This document shows positions 31,132-34,762 of a stretch of 34,762 bases of DNA, piece after piece; the stretch's first letter is position 1, and each line of letters begins with the position of its first letter. The DNA comes from JBBSQE01 sp038258095. GTDB lineage: Bacteria > Actinomycetota > Thermoleophilia > Solirubrobacterales > 70-9. A program made the translations under genes and the position numbers. Below the pieces are notes generated by a model. The model was not told the DNA's origin and ran no database searches. It worked only from the letters and a program-made list of their open reading frames with translations. Where the stretch lies: positions 1-34,762 of the forward strand of contig JBBSQE010000008.1 in NCBI GenBank assembly GCA_038258095.1. The letters are read 5' to 3'.

Positions 31132-32054
31132 GCCGAACCGTCCGATGACTCGCCGGTGAGCTCCAGGTAGACATCCTCGAGGCTCGGCCGGCGAACCTCG
31201 AGCTCGTCGAGCTCCAGGCCTCGCTCGAGTGCCCAGCCGGTCAGGTCGTTGAGGGCGCGGACCGGCGCGGTGGTGTGAAAGGAGGCGCCACCGTCTCCGT
31301 CCGCCCCCTCGGCCGCGGCCGCCTCGCCCGGCAGCTCACTCGCCGCGATCCCGCTCGGCAGGCGGAACCTGATCAGCGCCGGCGCACGGTCGCGGTCGAC
31401 CAGCCCGGCCGGGGTTCCCTGAGCCACGATCTCGCCGCGGGCGATGATCGCGACGCGGCCGGCCAGCTCCTGCGCCTCGTCCATGTAGTGGGTGGTGAGG
31501 AAGATCGTCTTGCCGAGATCCCGGAGGCTCTCCAGGACCCTCCAGAACTGTCGCCTCGCGGACGGGTCGAAGCCGGTCGTAGGCTCGTCGAGGAAGAGCA
31601 GCTCGGGGTCGCCGATCAACGCCAGGCCGACGTCGAGGCGCCGTTGCTGGCCGCCCGAGAGCCGCCGCGCGCGCTGGTCGGCCGCTTCGGTGAGACCGAT
31701 CAGCTCAATCGTGTCGTCGATCGGTCGCGGCGCCTCGTAGTAGCCGGCATAGAGGCTCAGGGCCTCGCGGACCGTCAGGTAGGCGTCGGGTTTGGACTGC
31801 TGAAGGACGAAGCCGACCCGCTCGCGCCAGGAGCGGCCGGCCATTCCCGGATCCTCTCCCAACACCGAGACCTCGCCCGCCGAGCGCGTTCGGAAGCCCT
31901 CCATGATCTCGACCGTCGTCGTCTTGCCGGCGCCGTTGGGGCCGAGGAACGCGAAGACCTCGCCGCGCTCGACCTCGAGGTCGATCCCGCGGACCGCCTC
32001 GCAATCCCCGTAGGACTTGCAAAGCCCGCTGATGGATATGACCGGCTCAGGCAC
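31128..32054 (-). CDS. ABC exporter ATP-binding protein (DrrA-like)
   Basis: A 308-residue nucleotide-binding subunit. It has Walker A GPNGAGKTT (38-46), the Q loop (GFVLQQ), the signature LSGGQQRR (132-139), Walker B LLFLDEPTTG, the D loop and the switch His in LTTHYMDEAQE. A C-terminal extension of about 90 residues after RGEIVAQG is usual for DrrA/CcmA-like exporters. The GTG start at 32054 lies 29 bases after the stop of the VCBS protein gene, so it may be read from that transcript. The permease gene overlaps its end. Confidence 0.95.
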   Translation of the reverse strand: MPEPVISISGLCKSYGDCEAVRGIDLEVERGEVFAFLGPNGAGKTTTVEIMEGFRTRSAGEVSVLGEDPGMAGRSWRERVGFVLQQSKPDAYLTVREALSLYAGYYEAPRPIDDTIELIGLTEAADQRARRLSGGQQRRLDVGLALIGDPELLFLDEPTTGFDPSARRQFWRVLESLRDLGKTIFLTTHYMDEAQELAGRVAIIARGEIVAQGTPAGLVDRDRAPALIRFRLPSGIAASELPGEAAAAEGADGDGGASFHTTAPVRALNDLTGWALERGLELDELEVRRPSLEDVYLELTGESSDGSA

Positions 32055-32083
32055 GACGCCTGATCTTAGGCGGAGACGCTCGC

Positions 32084-34123
32084 CTACCTCCCGCGCCTGA
32101 ACGTGTCCCTCGCCGGTGTGCGGTCGAAGTTACCGGCGGCGTCGATGGCGCGGACGGCGAAACGGTGCCTGCCTCGCCTCAGATGCTTGAGGCGAAACGG
32201 CGAGGAGCAGCGCCTGAACCTCTTCCACCTGTCGATCCGGCACTGGAAGCGGGAATGGCCCTCGCTGGAGCGGAACCTGTAGGTGACCCGCCTCGTCCGG
32301 GTGCGGTTCCGGGGACGCCTGGTGATCTTCGTCTGCGGCGCTGTCGTGTCGGGCGGTGTGGCGGCCGGCGGCCGGGTGGAGAGGAAGAGACCCATGCGGT
32401 CGGCGTAGGCGGCATCGGTGAACACCCCCGACAGGTGGGTCGCGGTCAGGGTGACGGTGATCGAGCGGGTCCCGGCTGGCACATCCGCCGCAGCGCTGCG
32501 GGGCAAGAAGGTCGTTTTCTGACCACGCTCGGCAAGGCCGACGGGGCCGATCTGGAGTTGTGTTCCGAGGGGCTGGCCCGTTGCGTTCAGGAAGGTTGCC
32601 GCCGCCTGCATCGACTCGTTCGCCGTCCGGTAGCCGCCCAGGTACCCCGATAGCCGCACGCTGGCCCGCCCGGAGTCGATCGCCGCCGCCTGACCGGCGA
32701 CGCTCACGGTCTGAGCGGCGGTGCTCGGCGCCGTCGTGTTCGACAGCCCGCTGGCGAAGAACGCCTTCTGCCCATCGAAGCGGTTGCTCAGAAGGCGGCT
32801 CGGGAAGACGTTGAGTCCGTAGCGAAGGTATGTGAAGCCGTTCGTCGTCGTCCACCCCGGCGGGGCGGCGATCACGTGGTAGTCATGGGGTGCACTGGCG
32901 CCCCGGAATGCTTCCGCCCCACCGTTCACCAGCAGGTTGCCGGAGTCGGCGGGCGGGCCGGCCCCCAGCCGGATCGTCGCGTTGCTTGAAAGGTAGTTCG
33001 TGGCCACGAGATCCTGGTTTCCGTCGGAGTTAAAATCGCCGACGGCGAGCCGCAGTGGAGCGTTACCTGCGCCGACCGTGGAGCTCGACCCGTCAGGGAA
33101 GGTGCCGTCGCGGGCGCCGAGACGGACCGTGATCGTGCCTCCACCGAAGTTGGCGGTCGCCAGGTCCTGGCTGCCGTCGGAGTTGAAATCGCCGAGTGTG
33201 ATGCCGTTGGGTCGGGCCCCCGTTCCCACCGGAGAGCCCGGAGCCGGAGCGAAGGTACCGTCGCCCGCACCGAGCTGAACCGTCACCTCGCTGGACGAGT
33301 TGTCCGCGATCGCCAGGTCATCGCGGTTGTCTTGGTTGAAGTCACCGACCACGACCCCGCTCGGCCCGCTTCCCCCAGGGATGGTGGAGCTCGAGAGGGC
33401 CGGGAAGGTCCCGTTTCCCGCACCGAGGCGAATCGAAACGGTGTCGTTGCGGTTGGCGATCGCAAGGTCCTCCTTGCCGTCGCCGTTGAAATCACCCACC
33501 GCGACCTCGTAGGGTTGGGTTCCGTTGGCGATCGGCGACCCCGAGGCAGCTGTGAACGTGCCGGAGCCGGTGCCCAGGAGAATCGTCAAGTCTTCCGAGC
33601 CGCTGTTACCGATCGCGAGGTCTTCCTTGTGATCGCCGTTGAAGTCACCGACGGCGATTGCGGATGGGGCTCCACCGGCGTTGACAGTCGAGGCCGCCGT
33701 GTCGGGAAAGGTGCCGTCCCCCGCACCGAGCCGGATCGTGGCGTTCGCCGATCCCGAATTCGTGATCACCAGATCCTCGCTCCCGTCGGCGTTGAAGTCA
33801 CCGACTGCCACCCAGCCGGGGGCAGTGCCGGCGCTGACCGGGGGCCCGGTTGAAAAGGTCCCGTTGCCGACGCCGAGGCGGATCACCACGTTCGAGGAGT
33901 TGACGATCGCCAGATCCTCGTTGCCGTCCGAGTTGAAGTCGCCGATAGCGAGAATGCTGGGACTGGTCCCAGCGGCAACGCTCGAGCTCGAGGAGTCGGG
34001 AAAGGTTCCGTTGCCTGCGTCGGCAACGCCGGCGCCGAGGGTGAGCAGCGCCACTACAAGGAGGACCGTCGCTGCTCTCGCCCTCCTCGCCTTACCGGGG
34101 AACGCGCCCTTGGCATCGGACAT
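32084..34123 (-). CDS. Secreted protein with seven VCBS/FG-GAP repeats
   Basis: A 679-residue exported protein. A signal peptide (1-36, ATVLLVVALLTLGAGVADA) precedes seven repeats of about 52 residues, each with a DxNxDG-type calcium-binding loop (GDFNSDGNEDLA, GDFNADGSEDLV and so on) and an IRLGAGDGTF strand. They probably form a seven-bladed beta propeller. A middle domain follows (LLVNGGAEAFRG ... PPGWTTTNGFTYLRYG), like a galactose-binding-type beta sandwich. A short Ig-like module closes the protein (HSRFQCRIDRW ... GRHRFAVRAIDAAGN), related to the repeats of the 1022-residue protein at 9289-12357. I chose the ATG at 34123 because the signal peptide follows; a GTG at 34156 is in frame. 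No anchor is seen. A perfect inverted repeat covers the start codon. Confidence 0.85.
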   Translation of the reverse strand: MSDAKGAFPGKARRARAATVLLVVALLTLGAGVADAGNGTFPDSSSSSVAAGTSPSILAIGDFNSDGNEDLAIVNSSNVVIRLGVGNGTFSTGPPVSAGTAPGWVAVGDFNADGSEDLVITNSGSANATIRLGAGDGTFPDTAASTVNAGGAPSAIAVGDFNGDHKEDLAIGNSGSEDLTILLGTGSGTFTAASGSPIANGTQPYEVAVGDFNGDGKEDLAIANRNDTVSIRLGAGNGTFPALSSSTIPGGSGPSGVVVGDFNQDNRDDLAIADNSSSEVTVQLGAGDGTFAPAPGSPVGTGARPNGITLGDFNSDGSQDLATANFGGGTITVRLGARDGTFPDGSSSTVGAGNAPLRLAVGDFNSDGNQDLVATNYLSSNATIRLGAGPPADSGNLLVNGGAEAFRGASAPHDYHVIAAPPGWTTTNGFTYLRYGLNVFPSRLLSNRFDGQKAFFASGLSNTTAPSTAAQTVSVAGQAAAIDSGRASVRLSGYLGGYRTANESMQAAATFLNATGQPLGTQLQIGPVGLAERGQKTTFLPRSAAADVPAGTRSITVTLTATHLSGVFTDAAYADRMGLFLSTRPPAATPPDTTAPQTKITRRPRNRTRTRRVTYRFRSSEGHSRFQCRIDRWKRFRRCSSPFRLKHLRRGRHRFAVRAIDAAGNFDRTPARDTFRRGR
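33000..33975 (-). repeat. Seven tandem VCBS repeat units
   Basis: Seven in-frame units of about 150-160 bases encode DFN(S/A/G)DG...DLA blades. The segment coding for GDFNSDG is the best conserved at DNA level and recurs at each unit, while the linkers differ in length and sequence. Confidence 0.88.
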
Positions 34124-34140
34124 GTAGCCAACGCTACATG
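34121..34140. promoter_or_regulatory. Perfect inverted repeat on VCBS start codon
   Basis: CATGTAGC-CAAC-GCTACATG is a perfect 8-bp dyad with a 4-base centre. On the minus strand its last three bases are the ATG start codon. In RNA it would hide the start codon in a hairpin; in DNA it could be an operator. The outer ATG is followed at once by TAG. Confidence 0.5.
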
Positions 34141-34180
34141 GTTCCGTCGAGGGCACCAGCCGGCTCCGCCGAGATCCCGG

Positions 34181-34762
34181 TCAGCCGTCCACCTCGACAT
34201 CGCGGTGCTTGACCCTGACGCTGACGTCGTCGCGGGCCTCCAGGTCGCGGCGGATCCGATCGGCGACGGTGACCGAGCGGTGGCGCCCGCCGGTGCAGCC
34301 GATCGCGATCGTCAGGTGGCTCTTGCCCTCGGCGACGTAGGCCGGGACGAGGAATTCGAGCAGCGGCAGCAGACGCCCGTAGAACTCGCCCGCCTGCGTC
34401 CCAGACTCGACGTACTCACGCACCGAGGCGTCGAGCCCGGTGAGCGGCCGAAGGTCGTCGTCGTAGTGGGGATTGGGAAGGAAGCGCACGTCGAGCGTCA
34501 GGTCTGAATCGCGCGGCGGCCCGTTCTTGAACCCGAACGTGAGAAGGGTCAGCGCCAGCTTGGCCTCCGTCTCGGAGCCGATCATCTCCTCGGCGATCTG
34601 GCGGCGGAGCTGACCTCCGGTCAGGTCGCTGGTGTCGATGACCATGTCGGCCCGCTCACGCAGCGGCGCGAGCAGCTGGCGCTCCTCGCGGATGCCGTCG
34701 ATGACGCTTCCGTCGGGAGCCAGCGGGTGGCGGCGGCGCGTCTCCTTGTAGCGGTCGACGAG
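34181..34762 (-). CDS. rapZ: RapZ/YvcJ nucleotide-binding protein (5' end outside window)
   Basis: The visible 194 codons are the C-terminal two thirds of RapZ, an RNase-adapter/GTPase-like protein that in Enterobacteria controls glmS sRNAs and in Gram-positives has other roles. Conserved parts are RRRHPLA near the right edge, ERADMVIDTSDLT, LTLLTFGFKNGPPRDSDLTLDVRFLPNPHYDDDLRPLTGLD, and GCTGGRHRSVTVADRI. The Walker A region and start codon lie beyond 34762. A second ATG (34645) is internal and not the start. In related genomes rapZ precedes yvcK and whiA and then gap; here the VCBS, ABC and VOC genes come between rapZ and gap. Confidence 0.95.
   Translation of the reverse strand, partial: LVDRYKETRRRHPLAPDGSVIDGIREERQLLAPLRERADMVIDTSDLTGGQLRRQIAEEMIGSETEAKLALTLLTFGFKNGPPRDSDLTLDVRFLPNPHYDDDLRPLTGLDASVREYVESGTQAGEFYGRLLPLLEFLVPAYVAEGKSHLTIAIGCTGGRHRSVTVADRIRRDLEARDDVSVRVKHRDVEVDG

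Noticed and set aside
33000..33975. Regular repeats as a CRISPR array
   Set aside because: Units are in frame, imperfect and encode calcium-binding blades of a secreted protein; spacers are not unique and no cas genes are present.
1..34762. Prophage, integrative element or genomic island
   Set aside because: No integrase, transposase, phage structural gene or tRNA-end direct repeats were found; the two tRNAs are flanked by ordinary genes.

Overview
The window is GC-rich, densely packed chromosomal DNA with an actinobacterial character. The lexA operator is of the CGAAC-N4-GTTCG type. GTG starts and ATGA/GTGA gene overlaps are frequent, tgt and argS are actinobacterial in type, and a rapZ ... 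gap-pgk-tpiA ... secG gene set is present. A System I (Ccm) cytochrome c maturation pathway combined with secreted Ig-like 'DGTHTF' repeat proteins suggests a deep lineage such as Thermoleophilia/Solirubrobacterales. That placement is inference from family resemblance, not from a marker-gene search. I see no phage, insertion sequence, CRISPR array or rRNA.

Layout. 1-750: lexA (runs off the left edge) with its promoter and operator, then tRNA-Leu(GAG). 749-1518: a DUF433/DUF5615 toxin-antitoxin pair. 1582-5769 (minus): ccmE-ccmF-small CcmI-like protein-secG-substrate-binding lipoprotein. 5858-9269 (plus): a short-chain dehydrogenase, then a translationally coupled glycosyltransferase, polysaccharide deacetylase and methyltransferase. 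9289-12357 (minus): a 1022-residue secreted Ig-like repeat protein. 12542-14130: tRNA-Gly(CCC), a SnoaL-like protein, and a divergent ccmG/tlpA-ccmH pair. 14118-17016 (minus): rlmH, argS and a CpsD-like ATPase relic. 17061-19620: a DUF3467 protein, a Ste24-type protease and a metallophosphoesterase. 19685-21498: a Thr-rich lipoprotein coupled to a membrane Ser/Thr kinase. 21506-25279 (minus): tgt, hsp20, a choice-of-anchor-L-like secreted protein and a Crp-family regulator. 25333-29825 (minus, transcribed right to left): gap-pgk-tpiA-gpmI. 29925-34762 (minus): a VOC protein, an ABC-2 exporter pair, a seven-repeat VCBS/FG-GAP secreted protein, and rapZ (runs off the right edge).

How the genes fit together. 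The two ccm clusters (5.8-2.8 kb and 13.1-14.1 kb) together supply the heme chaperone, heme lyase and apocytochrome thiol-handling parts of System I; ccmABC are not in the window. Lower glycolysis is a tight operon. Many of the other genes concern the cell envelope: secG, surface-repeat proteins, a glycan operon, an ABC exporter, a Ste24 protease, and a lipoprotein/kinase pair that may sense the envelope.

The most unusual signals are: a ccmF gene whose only sensible start is ATT; an argS whose HIGH motif has lost its conserved residues; a CpsD-like ATPase without a usable Walker A; a perfect TGTAA-N6-TTACA dyad between a Crp-family gene and a secreted-protein gene; a perfect inverted repeat placed exactly on the start codon of the VCBS protein; and a 23-bp divergent promoter with room only for leaderless transcripts.
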